From Heterostelium multicystogenum (lineage: Eukaryota > Evosea > Eumycetozoa > Acytosteliales > Acytosteliaceae): a stretch of DNA of 64,000 nt. Made by a program: the position numbers and the translations under genes. Positions 51,232 to 62,409 of the stretch are shown here, in pieces. Numbering within the stretch: position 1 is the stretch's first letter; every line of letters starts with the position of its first letter. A model generated the notes under the pieces. The model was not told the DNA's origin. It ran no database searches and saw only the letters and a program-made list of their open reading frames with translations. The stretch is taken from the NCBI GenBank assembly GCA_003667245.1, contig RCNN01000116.1, forward strand, positions 21,979-85,978, given 5' to 3'.

Positions 51232-54200
51232 TTATTCATCGATATCATCTTGAGTTGTTGAGACTGACAATTTGGCGCTTCCTCTCTTTTTTGATTTTGG
51301 AGAAGGTGTTGCCATATCTTTTTCTCTTCTGTATGATGGATCTTTCAAAAGGGCGATTCTTAGCTCGGTGAGGTCAGCTTTCCAGAGTTGATCTGGTGTT
51401 TGTGACTTAATGTTATCATATTCCTCCGTCTTCTTAGTATAGCTATTGGTAAGAGTAGTAATCTTTTCTTGAGTCATTTCTAAAATTGGAAGATTAAACA
51501 AATAGTTGTAGGTTTCCTCTGGTTGTTGCTTGCCTTCTAAATGGAATCCCTTTGACTCAAGATCCTTTATAATATTCTCCTTTGATATACCTCCAATCTT
51601 AACCTTTCCAGATGCGATCATCTCAATAAAGTTGATAGTCACCTTTAGTTTATCGAGTTGCTGTTGTAATCTGTTCATTATATTCTCTCTTCTCTTTACA
51701 TAGCCATCTAATCTGACTTCATAAAATTCCTCAATGATATCTTCAATTGATTCGTATTTCTTGATATTTCCACTTGACGAGAATAGAGTCAAATTTGGAT
51801 GAATCAACGATGTAAGCTTAAATAGTGTGAGTAGTTCATTTTCGGTTCTCTCTTCAAGTCTTTCCATTTGTTCATAAGTGGTGTTGACAATAAAGTGCAC
51901 TGTATTCTCGGTGTTCTCCTCTGCGAATGATTTGATAACGTCTTGCTCAATGAGAGATGTGAGGACCTGTTTGTAGTCCGAAGTCCACTTTCCAATTGGG
52001 ATCTCTCTGATTGACAATGTATTTCTTCCAGTTATCTGGATGATACCACTTGTCTTAAAACCATTACCATTCATCACAATATTTCCTTTGAATCCTCTGT
52101 ACCATGGAATCAGTTTTTTCATTTGTTTTTGATTGGCGAGCTTCAATAATAAATAATCGATCAGATCGATTGGTGAGTACAATGGAACTGTATTGGACAT
52201 ACCAACACCAATTCCATTGCTTCCATTCACCAAAATCATTGGAATAATTGGATTGTAAAAACTTGGTTGGATTGATTCACCTTCTTCTTCCAAGAAATTC
52301 AATGATTCTAATATTTCACCATTAATAAATGATCTTCAAATAGGATCTTTTGAATTCTACATACCTTCATCCAATTCATTAAATATTAATTTGGTAATTT
52401 GATTCAGCTTGGTAAAAATATATCTTGGACTTGCACTGTCATCTCCACCCATTAGTCTCGTACCAAATTGACCACCTTGAGAAATAAGTGGAATGTTGTT
52501 ACTTCCCACAAAATCTTGGGCCATCTTTACAATGGTTGAAGATAATGATTGTTCACCATGATGATAAGCAGTGTGTTCTGCAACATAACCAGAGAGTTGA
52601 GCAACCTTTATCTCCTGGGTAAGATTTCTTTTGAAACATGCGTATAAGATCTTTCTCTGACCTGGTTTTAAACCATCCATTACTGATGGAATTGAACGAT
52701 GGTTTGCTGCCCAACTGAAATGAATCAATTCCTTATTAATGAAGTCAGAGTATGATAGTTCCTTGATAGAGTGATCAACAGACTGCGACACATCAGCATC
52801 CATCAACCATTTTTGACGTTTCTCAGCAGCATCTTTCTTAAAGGCCATTCCAATGAGATTGTCAGACTCATCGGTCCATTTGAACTTGATGACATGTTTC
52901 TTTAGGTTTGAAAAATATTCTTTGGCTTCGGCTGAAGTGTTGGTACCAAGACCTTTGTAGTACTTGATATTCCAGGATTTGAGAGATTTATCAGGAAGTG
53001 AATTTTGCCATTTGTGATAGTCGTTGATGGTGAAGAATGATTTTTTCTCAGCACCTTTCGACACCTTGATAATAGGGGTGACAAATTCCTCCAAGAAATC
53101 AGACTTCAGCAACTCTGGCCAGAAGTAGTGAATAAAGTTGATAAACAATCCTTTGATGTGCGAACCATCGTTATCTTGATCAGTCATAATCAGCACTTTT
53201 CCATATCTCAACTCCGATAAGCTTTGTTCATCGTGATATCGCTTCTTGTGAGACAATCCAAGAATATTAGTGAGGTTATTGATCTCTTCGTTGGAGATAA
53301 GCTGCTTTGGTGTAACATCTCTAACATTTAATAGCTTTCCACGAAGTGGGAACACACCGAATCGGTCTCGACCAAGAACACTCAAACCTGCAACAGCCAA
53401 TGACTTTGCAGAGTCACCCTCAGTAATAATGAGAGTGCACTGTCTGCTCTTTGGTCCACCTGCCCCAATTGGCGTCATCGAGCTTGGGGATACTTTTAGC
53501 CAATGTAGACTTTGAGGTTCTAGTTGACGATTGGTGCACCAACTCTGCTTGCTGTCTCATCAAAACCCAACCTGCAATCTTATCGATGATCTTTGACTGC
53601 TTTACAAACTGCTCCAACATCTTCTCTGGAACCTCGGGTGTTGATCCGAAATTGATTGGTTTGGTTGTTAGTGTTTCTTTAGTCTGTGAATCGAAAGATG
53701 GATTTTCAATCAAGCAGTTGACAAACAATGATAGATGATGCTTGATATTCATTGGACGAACCTCCAAATCTGGATGTTTCTTTTTGATTCTATCAGCAAT
53801 GTATCGGATTACTTGATCCGCAATAAAGTTGACATGGGATCCTCCCTTCAATGTATTGATGCTATTGACAAAGCTAACCTGTGTAAATTGTCCAGTGTCG
53901 CTTGTTCCAATACCTATGTTCCAACGCTCTCCAATTTGTCCAAAAGTTATACTATCGGTTGGGTTTGTCAAGTCCTTTTCTTGTGAACGACTGAGATGAT
54001 GTTCATACAGTTTTGCATAGGAGTGGAAGTCATACTTTATAAGATTGTCGTTTAAATAGACTTTGATATCTGGATTACATCCTGCAATGTCATAAACACG
54101 ACGCTCCATCAAATAAACAATATCTTCATTGACTAAAGTCTCCAAATGGAACTTTTCCAGATCTGGCTTGAACTCGATCCTTGTAAACTCCTTGGCATTT

Positions 54201-55210
54201 CTAACGGATTCAATGATTGGTTCATTTCTTACACTCATGTTGTTGCTCCAACTCTGTGAATATCGCAATCCATGACTAAATAGGGTTGATTCAAATTAAT
54301 TAGCTTTAGTTCATAGTCCTAATGTTAAGATAGTTCGATAGCTTACCGTTTATCATAAGTTTCGATTTTGAAGTGTTTTGAGAAGATGTTGGTTAACTTG
54401 GCACCAAAACCATTACGACCACCTACAACCTTGAGTTCGGAATCATTAAAGTTGGAACCACTCATTAGGTTTCCCATGACCATTTCAGGGACGTAGACGT
54501 TCTCTGTCTTATGCATAACCACAGGGATACCCTGTCCATCGTTCTCAATGGAGATGACACCAGATGTCGGGTCAATATGGACCTTAATATATGACATCGA
54601 GCTATCTCTATGTTTATTATCGGCAGCATTGACCAGAATCTCATCAAATATCTTGAGTAGACCTGGAATATATTTGGCCTTAACTGAGTGAATGTACAAT
54701 GGTTCCTCTCCTTCGGGTGCAGCGGATTTCCTTGAACTACTACTACTAGTAGTTCGGTTAGATTTCTTGTTACTAAAGATAGATTTTGAAAGCATCCACA
54801 TATCATCTTCAATAGTTTGGATGGTTCCAATGTAGCTGTCCGGTCTGAGCAGTACGTGCTCAGTTGGAGTCTTCTTCTGATAGACATCTTCAATCGATTT
54901 GGAACCACCACTTGTTTTGGTAGTACTCATTTTTTTCTGATGTTGTTGATGTTGACGAAGCATAGGCTCTGACAAAACTACTACCGCTGCTATTTTTACT
55001 ATGGTGATTATTACTATCGTTGTTGTTGTTATTGTTATTATTCAATATAGTTGTAGTCGATAAGATGATTGAGTTATTAGAGCTACTGTTGTTAAGCAAC
55101 CTATAACTGTCCTTGGACAAAGGATCTGAAGTTGCTAATCTAGAATAGGCCCTACAATTACCACGACTTATGACTTGGTTTGTCACCTTTTGAATGTATC
55201 TAGAGACCAT
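51232..55210 (-). CDS. top2mt: DNA topoisomerase II, mitochondrial type
   Basis: An ATP-dependent type IIA topoisomerase that passes one duplex through another. Exons are 54347-55210, 52365-54275 and 51232-52307. The first about 90 residues are Arg/Ser/Asn-rich with few acidic residues (MVSRYIQKVTNQVISRGN), fitting a mitochondrial presequence like that described for D. discoideum. The ATPase domain has ENDGQGIP and GGRNGFGAKLTNIFS; the Toprim domain has TEGDSAKSLAV and MTDQDNDGSH. The catalytic Tyr is in ASPRYIFTKL (codon 52420-52422). The protein ends soon after the coiled-coil gate, with only a short basic tail, lacking the long acidic C-terminus of nuclear enzymes. Frame errors lie near 53470 (G run) and 54925 (A run). 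Length is about 1,280 residues. It converges with the PHD gene, 60 bp away. Confidence 0.93.
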
Positions 55211-55888
55211 GATGATATACAATGATCATTAATACAAACAACATATGATTTAGAGGAAATATTTAGATTTGGTTTTTTTTAGTTTTATCTATAAAATCCA
55301 ATTCATTGTCCAACAAATCAGTGGTCACAAACATCATGATATTATTTCCAAGAAATTAAAAAATCTCACTTTACACACGTTTAGTTTCCTATCTCTAAGA
55401 CAGGTGGCTAATCATCTATATTTATATTTAAAAGGAGAATAGCAAGTATTGTCCTAGCTGTGGTGTTGAGATGAAAATCGGTTTCATAACTCATAAAATA
55501 TAATAATGTATACAATATATCGTCATCATTGGTTAAATTATAATATTAATCATCAAATTTAGTTCGGTCTCTATAAATAAAGTCTAATTTAAAAGTAGGA
55601 GGTAACCCACTTCTAAGTTATTAGTATTATTATATTATCTTAATTATTTCATAGTTTTTTAAAATTTGATAATTAAAAATTGTTTTTCAATTTTTATGAA
55701 ATGATTTTGATCTTCTTTTTTGGGAGTATTATTGTTTTTTTAATAATAATTAAATTTTGACCATTATTATTAATATTTAAATTAATATTGTTTGTTTGTT
55801 TGTTTATTTTAGTTGTAGATTGTATTGTATTATTTAGTTAGTTCGACTGTAAAGTAGAGACAAGGAAGCAGAAGAAAGAAAGAGAGAC
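55211..55888. other. Divergent intergenic region
   Basis: AT-rich promoter region shared by topoisomerase II (-) and CSN6 (+). T runs and a TTTG repeat (55790-55805) precede the CSN6 start. No gene is seen. Confidence 0.5.
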
Positions 55889-57044
55889 ATGTCATCACAG
55901 AATGAATTGGTTTTAGAAAAGAGTTCAAATACTGCAGCATCTGGACTCCAAATAGATCTCCATCCATTGGTCATCATCAACATAAGTGACCATTTTACAC
56001 GTTCAAAGGTTGAGCAAACCACACCATCAGAGCAACCACCACGTGTCATTGGTTTGTTGACCGGTCAACAAAATGGTAGAAACACTGAAGTCTTCAACTC
56101 CTTCGAGTTGGTCCTCACCTCAAGCAAACAATTAGACTTGGAATATCTCCGTAAAAAGCATGAGCAATGTATGTATCTCACCTAGGTCGAGTTGGACCTC
56201 TACTCGACTTTGCAGCATGATGATTGACGCTTGACACCTTCTACACCAGTCAAAAAGGTATTCCCAACTTATGAAATTTTGGTTGGTATGCAACTGGATC
56301 CAAAGTAACTCAGGACGACATGGCCATCCACAAGCAAATCATGGAGTTGAATGAGTCACCAATATTCTTGTTGTTAGATACCTCCATTGCTATCCAAAAA
56401 TGCCAAGGATCTCCCAATTACTGTATACGAATCGGAAGTACACATTGTTAGTGAACAACCAACTATTGTCTTTGTAAAGACTTCCTTTAGAATCCAAACT
56501 GGTGAGGCCGAGCGTATCGGAGTCAACCACATTGCTAAAGTTACACCATCAGGAGCCGAAGGATCATCACGTAAGTTGACATCAAACAGAACAAGCCCTG
56601 AATCAAGTAAACTAACATATCTATGACATTGTACAGTCTCCTCCCACTTGTTTACAATGCAAAATGCTATCTCAATGATGAATATTCGTGTAAAGATTCT
56701 TCGTAAATATGTTCAGGGTGTAAAGGACAAGAGCATCCCATATGATCATGGTATTATGAGACAAGTTGCCAGTCTTTGTAATACTCTCCCAACAATCAAT
56801 AGTGAAGATTTCAACAGATCATTTTTACAAGTAACTATATATGAATAATTGCTCATTTCAAGATGACCAATCATACTAATCTACTCACTAACTACTTATA
56901 ACTACTCTACTCTAGGAATTCAATGATGTGTTACTTGTAACTTATTTGGCTGGTATTACTAAGAGCTCAGCACTCTTGAATGAATCAATAGATAAATACC
57001 TCGTTTCACACGAGAAACAAGGAAAGAGAAGATTATTTATGTAA
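55889..57044 (+). CDS. csn6: COP9 signalosome subunit 6
   Basis: The MPN-domain subunit of the complex that removes NEDD8 from cullins. Exons are 55889-56168, 56250-56570, 56637-56830 and 56916-57044. It has the CSN6 signature from the start: LQIDLHPLVIINISDHFTRS, VIGLLTGQQNGRNTEVFNSFEL, then ILGWYATGS (broken by one missing G near 56281). Later come GEAERIGVNHIAKVTPSG and the C-terminal helices ending RRLFM. The JAMM metal-binding His-x-His pattern is absent, as expected for the inactive MPN partner of CSN5. A second one-base error lies near 56395. Length is about 305 residues, normal for CSN6. Confidence 0.92.
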
Positions 57045-57284
57045 TAATTGATAGGTATTGAATAAAGGAACATGGGCCATAGTATAATATAGTTTAATTA
57101 AATATACAATTATAATCAACAATGTTGATTATTTAACATTTATTTGTTCGAAACTTTTCTTTTGACAATGCTATCTGTTTAGCGGTCAAAGCTATGATTT
57201 CTATCCCTACCCAATGTCAAAATCGACTGATAGTAATTACTGTCGGTAATTGAATCATCTCTATTGACGCTGTATTCTACTTGG

Positions 57285-58425
57285 TTATCGCTGACTGCCA
57301 TCACCATAGTCGATGATCAGAGGTGATTCCTCTGGTGGGCTATGGGAACGGCGATGTTCGACTGTTTGTTTGCTTTGTAAAAAGATGTTGCGACAGCAAA
57401 ACACCTCCGAGTAGACGCCCCAGAAGTATTCGTCAATCAATCCGTAGATTAGCGCATTGATGAAACCCTGAATCGGCTGGAATATCGTTTGCACCAGGTA
57501 CAGTGAGAAAATAGGATTAGTTGGGTCTAAGTAGTTTTGAATACGATTGACAAGAGATGGCGCTTGGCACACAAACGATGCGAAAATGAATCCGAAAAAG
57601 CGCTTGGTGATAACATCGTAGCCTTCTTTGTCTCTGAGACGCACACGCAACACAATGTAGACAGTCATGTTGAACAGTACTATTGCACCACCTGCTGCGT
57701 AGATGATCAATCTTAATCCTGGATCCATGATCCAGCACCATGGACCCGGTGTTGGACCATACAAAATGTAGCATCAGACATGGCAAAAACTGACGCCAGA
57801 GGCACACCCCAGCTGAAAATATGGAAATACAAAGTTCTGCTAAAAACTGATTCCTCTTTTGGCTTATATATTACATAATAATTCCTCTCATCTGGAAAAT
57901 GATCCAAATATGTATTGAAATTAATAATTTGGTTTCAATCCAGGAGAAAAGTTTGTTGTTGGTTGGTTGTTATTGTACATACAAATGACTTTTAAAAAAA
58001 CAATGACTATACAAGATGACCAGACTAGTGAAGACAATTCAAAAAACTGGATTCCAGTTGCCTGAATTAAACAAAATGCCTCGTTAACTTTTGGTTGCCA
58101 GGGAAACCAGAAAAATGCACCTAGAAATCCAGGCAGAGTTATCAGACAGATCATTTTCGCACCTTCTTCTTTGAGGTGTGGTTTCTTGAAATGTTGAACT
58201 ATATATGCTAAAAGAACCGATCCTGTTCCCAGTAGTGTCAGACAAGAACCAGCCATCAATACAAAATGTAACACCAATCTCTGGTGCTCCGTGAATGACG
58301 GATGGTGATAGTAGTCTGTATGATTCGCATCATCCGCTATAATACTCTGACTGTAATTATCTTGCTGCTGTTGTTCCAAAGGCTGGCGAAGACGACATCG
58401 TCGGCTTCAATGAAATACTATCCAT
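57285..58425 (-). CDS. cAMP-receptor/Crl-like seven-helix receptor
   Basis: A G-protein-coupled receptor of the dictyostelid cAR/Crl family. Exon 1 (57983-58425) starts MDSISLKPTM, has an Asn/His-rich extracellular N-terminus, then three hydrophobic helices (LHFVLMAGSCLTLLGTGSVL; GAKMICLITLPGFLGAFFWF; IQFFELSSLVWSSCIVIVFL). A 91-bp intron (57892-57982) joins exon 2 (57285-57891) with helices 4-7 (FHIFSWGVPLASVFAMS; the PGPWCWI loop; LRLIIYAAGGAIVLFNMTVY; FFGFIFASFVCQAPSLVN) and a short Ser/Pro-rich cytoplasmic tail. A Cys in the WCWI loop and one before helix 3 can form the usual disulphide. One-base errors lie near 58382 and 57770. The ligand is unknown. Confidence 0.85.
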
Positions 58426-60385
58426 TTTCCAAAATTATATTTCTTTTATGTACATATAAATAATGATGATCCAAACTAAATTCTAAATTCTAAATTCTAG
58501 CAACCAATCAATTTACATAAAATAATAATAATACTAATAATTTGATTGCTTATTTTATGATGATTGATGGCTGAAGAAATAATAAATAATCTGGAATGAA
58601 GATATAATTAAATTATTTTAAATTAATAAAATCATAATAATAATATTATTATAAATAGTAATAGTAATAGTAATGAAGATGGATATGGATATGAATATGA
58701 ATAGGTTGATGGTTTTCTAATTTGGGGACTGTTTCTTTGACGAGTAGTACTGATATTATTAAATATGGTAACTAATGGCAAGTGAGTGGGATAGCTATTG
58801 AGTGTGAGTGTTGGTTATGATTGATATTATAATGATTGAAATATAATGAAACCACTAAATAATATATATATAATTACGATTATTAAGTAATAACTGTTTA
58901 ACTATCAAGAAGTGTTAAATAAGGAAAGTAGTGTGTCTTCTGTGTAGTGGTGTTTTTGAACTTTTTGCAGTAGTAGTTTGCTGTTGGGGTGTAGTGGAGG
59001 TAGCAGTTTGAGAAACACGAAGTCTCGAAATTATTATTGGGTGTGAATTTGAATTGATAAATCAAAATTAATCAAAAAAAGAAAGTAATTTGATTGATTG
59101 ATTTTACTGCATAAATCAGTGCTTGCTTTGAATGACTTATTGTGACAGAATAAAGAATAGAGTGATAGAGTAAATATGTCTCTTGTCTATGAGTGGAGTA
59201 TGTGATTGATTGCTAGCTAAATGCTGATTGATACAAAAATCAAATAAAAAATTGAAATTTTGATGAAAAAATAGATATTTATATGATTCTGAAATATAAA
59301 AAATATCTTTGTGTATTTCGATAAGATTGGATAACAGTGGTGATTCGTAGCAAGTAAGACCTACTGACTCCCTTTGAACCCTAAGTCTGGGACAGAAGGT
59401 ACTAATTTTAAACTAATCAATCCTCCTGATTAGTTGATTTTTCACAATCAGCAACTAACTAACCTAACTAGCTAATGGAATGAAAAGTGTACTTTTGATA
59501 TATATTATATTTATATAGAGGTGTATGTATATATAATAAGTAAAGTTATAAAAGTTAACAATTACAATCAATGATTGACGCAAGCAATTCATTGGCAATT
59601 ATAATTCTGCAATATTTGTAATTTTTATTAACTAGGAAACTGATGCGGAATCGAGGTTAAAATTTTATGTAATATGTTTTTTTACAATTTTTATTTAATG
59701 TGCATTCAAAGATTTTTATTTTGCGACTTTAGAAAAAAAGAGAAAACCTAATTGATAGTTTTGAAGTTTTTTAAGGGGAGACCTTGACTTATCTCCTATG
59801 TTTCACTGCTTGGCACTGCGGAATCAGGGTCAACTTCAAATTGAACGGATCAATATTTTCAAATACAATGTCATGAGATTTCGTTTTACTTTTGATTTTT
59901 ATTTTCAACTATTCATGTGAATCTTCTTAATACCGGTACAAACCATCATCAGACTACACACACAGTATTTATTTGCTACTATTTTTAAAATTGTAATGTG
60001 TTGGTCCGATAATGATAAATTGTAAGAAAGTTACAAGTAGTAATCTTTTTCATCATCATCGAAATACCAACATCTAAATTCAAATAATAATAATAAAATA
60101 AATTGACACTGCGCATTGAATAAAAATTGTCATAAATATAGTCAGTCTTTGAAGTAAGTTTCAGTGGAAAAACATAACGAAATGTTCTAAGCCATCATCA
60201 TCGGAGCTTTCAGGTTTTAGAGTCGATCAATAGCTATTGTATAATCTAATCTAGTATAATATAATCTAGTATATTCTGATCTTGTCTTCAGTTGTCTTCT
60301 CTTGTCTTGACTTGTGCTGTCTAACTAAACTATAACTAAATCATCGACTATCGATATAATTCTATGTATGGTTATTGATGTTTAT
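58426..60385. other. AT-rich intergenic region with small GC-richer islands
   Basis: About 2 kb. Most is AT-rich, but islands at 59340-59400, 59640-59660 and 59775-59850 are less so. The last two share a TGCGGAATC-type core. No convincing exon or known RNA is identified. Confidence 0.35.
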
Positions 60386-60723
60386 TTATTTTCTGGTTAA
60401 TGGTTCGACTAATTTTGGATCTACAGTGATGATGATTTTCTTGTAATCGCTTTGTTTGTAAGCGTGCTTGGTGGCACCTCTCTTAATTCTACCTTGCACA
60501 TTGATAGTGTTGACCTTTTGTACATCTACATCGTATACTGCTTTCAAATAGTTTCTTTACATCGATCTTTCCAACTGAGCAATTGGTTTTTGAACATGAG
60601 TTTTCTATCTTGTGGGAATGTCTTTTGTGTTTGTCTTGTTACTGCCAACTTCATATTTGGGAAGTAGATATTGTTCCAATATTTGCTTGAAGCATTAGCA
60701 ACTGACTTGATTGTTGATGCCAT
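60386..60723 (-). CDS. mrpl23: Mitochondrial ribosomal protein uL23m
   Basis: A protein of the mitochondrial large ribosomal subunit near the exit tunnel. The reading starts at ATG 60723 (MASTIKSVANASSKYWNNIY) with a basic, acid-poor N-terminus, and has a Phe-Pro segment (YFPNMKLAVTRQTQKTFPQD). Then comes GKIDVKNYLKAVYDVDVQKV, the conserved uL23 core, then NVQGRIKRGATKHAYKQSDY, and it ends EPLTRK before TAA at 60386. Two one-base errors in A-runs (about 60570-60595 and 60550) break the frame into three parts, so it is easily missed. Length is about 112 residues. No intron is seen. Confidence 0.8.
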
Positions 60724-61716
60724 AACTATTTATACTTAGTATGTGACTATATATATGTATATGATGCTTGATGAATCTGTGTTTTTTATTAGTTTGATGG
60801 AGATCTACAATAATATAAAGCTCTATATTGGTGGTACATGATTAGTTCAACTGTAATGATATTCGTGCATGATACACATGGTGAGGTGAGTATCACATCT
60901 CCTCTTTGACATCTAATAATACCTTTTATATCGTTGTCTCTTAGTATTAAAGATCCTTAATAATATAATATATATAATCTAATTTAATGATCGATCGTTA
61001 AGACAATGAATAATGATTACACGAATAACAGTAATGATCAAAATTTTCAAAAAATGAAAAAAAAACGAACTTCTGAAAATTAAATGATCGCCTTGTTTTA
61101 ATAAATCTAGATTTTGATTCCAAGAGTTAATTAAATCAATCACTTTCAGATAATTAGATGGTATCAAACTTTAACCGGAAATCTAAATTATATATAGTTT
61201 CTGTTGACTATGTAATTATCATTTCCATGTATTAATAATAATTTAAATGTTAGACTTAAAAACTCTTGATCAATGTTGTAATTAAAATATTACCAAATAA
61301 GATTTAGATTGCTTATCCAATTACAATAGTTAATCTCATATCGGGGGAGCTGAAGATCAAATATTTGAAAAATAATATATCAAAAATAGATTGTGGTTAT
61401 TTTAATCCTCTAAAAATACATATTTAAGTTTTGTGTTTAAAATTGTTCCTCATATATTTAAAAATTAATTTAATTTTAAATCAAATACATTTAATTTGAG
61501 TAAGATTTAAAAACCTTAGTATTTCTCATCTATTAACTCCAGTAGATGATTGATTATTTAACATATTATAACTAAAGTTTATATATACATATATATATAT
61601 ATTTCTATCTTTTCACTATAATTTAATTAATCAACAACATTTATTTTGTTTTAATAATGAAACCTGGAATCGTAAATAGAGTATCAATTTGAGGTTGAGT
61701 ACTGGAAATTTAATTA
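60724..61716. other. AT-rich intergenic region
   Basis: Upstream of uL23m (-) and of the tiny plus-strand gene. Nothing else is supported. Confidence 0.4.
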
Positions 61717-61957
61717 ATGACACTTATTCCAGTACCAACGAGTGAAAATACAATTAAATGTCCTTCAAAACAAATCCAATCAAAATATATTCAACCTAAA
61801 ATGTAAGTTTAGAATTTTCATATATATTATTATTATCCAACTTTTAACATGTTATTAAATATTTATAGTTTAGGAATGGGAAAAAATCTGGATTCCAACA
61901 CCAAAGTAAGAACCCAGAACAAAATAAATGTTGTTGGTTTCATTTTTTTACTAGTGA
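61717..61957 (+). CDS. Tiny three-exon gene, 41 residues
   Basis: ATG 61717 opens MTLIPVPTSENTIKCPSKQI, ending at a GTAAGT donor (61803). A TTTATAG acceptor (61868) resumes in phase with LGMGKNLDSNTK, and a second GTAAGA donor (61906) with a TTACTAG acceptor (61954) puts a TGA immediately in frame. Without the second splice the reading would add 19 residues ending in a hydrophobic tail. Both introns are of normal dictyostelid size (66 and 49 bp). The protein is basic and hydrophilic; no family is recognised. Splice sites and phase support a real gene, but the stop right after the second intron is odd. Confidence 0.4.
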
Positions 61958-62409
61958 AAAGATAATAATAAATATTATATTATATAATAAAAGAAATCTC
62001 TATTTATCAAGTCTTAACTTTTGTAAAGAATATTGTAGTTTAATTGATTTAGTTTTATCCAATATTACATGAAGAATACTTATAATATTATTTAAAAGCT
62101 GCCATTTATTTCTTCTGGGATAAATTTAGATTGGTGGAATGGATTTTTTATTTTTAATTTTGTGTTTTTTTAAAGTGTGGTTTTTCCAACGGTTTTGAAT
62201 TGTGGGTGATTCACATTCATTTCTTTGTCAGATAGATAGATTTATTAAATGTTGTTGTGTGTTGTTTGTTAATCTAAGATATCCACAGTAAAATCATAAG
62301 TTTTAAAACACACTCACACCAACAAAACATCAATCAATACCACTAATACTATAATATATTGAAATACATTAGAACTTCTTCATTTATAGATTGGTTGATA
62401 GATAGATAG
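61958..62409. other. Promoter region of the TMEM260 gene
   Basis: AT-rich leader with a GATAGATAGATAGATGAG sequence running directly into the start codon at 62410. No gene is seen. Confidence 0.45.

Noticed and set aside
52308..52364. A 31-bp intron in topoisomerase II
   Set aside because: The nearest AG would give an implausibly short intron and a broken frame; the next AG gives a 57-bp intron and a perfect in-phase join, so that one was used.
59793..59880. Possible minus-strand exon reading FNLKLTLIPQCQAVKH
   Set aside because: Short, no matching upstream exon and a stop right after; kept only as part of a GC-richer island.
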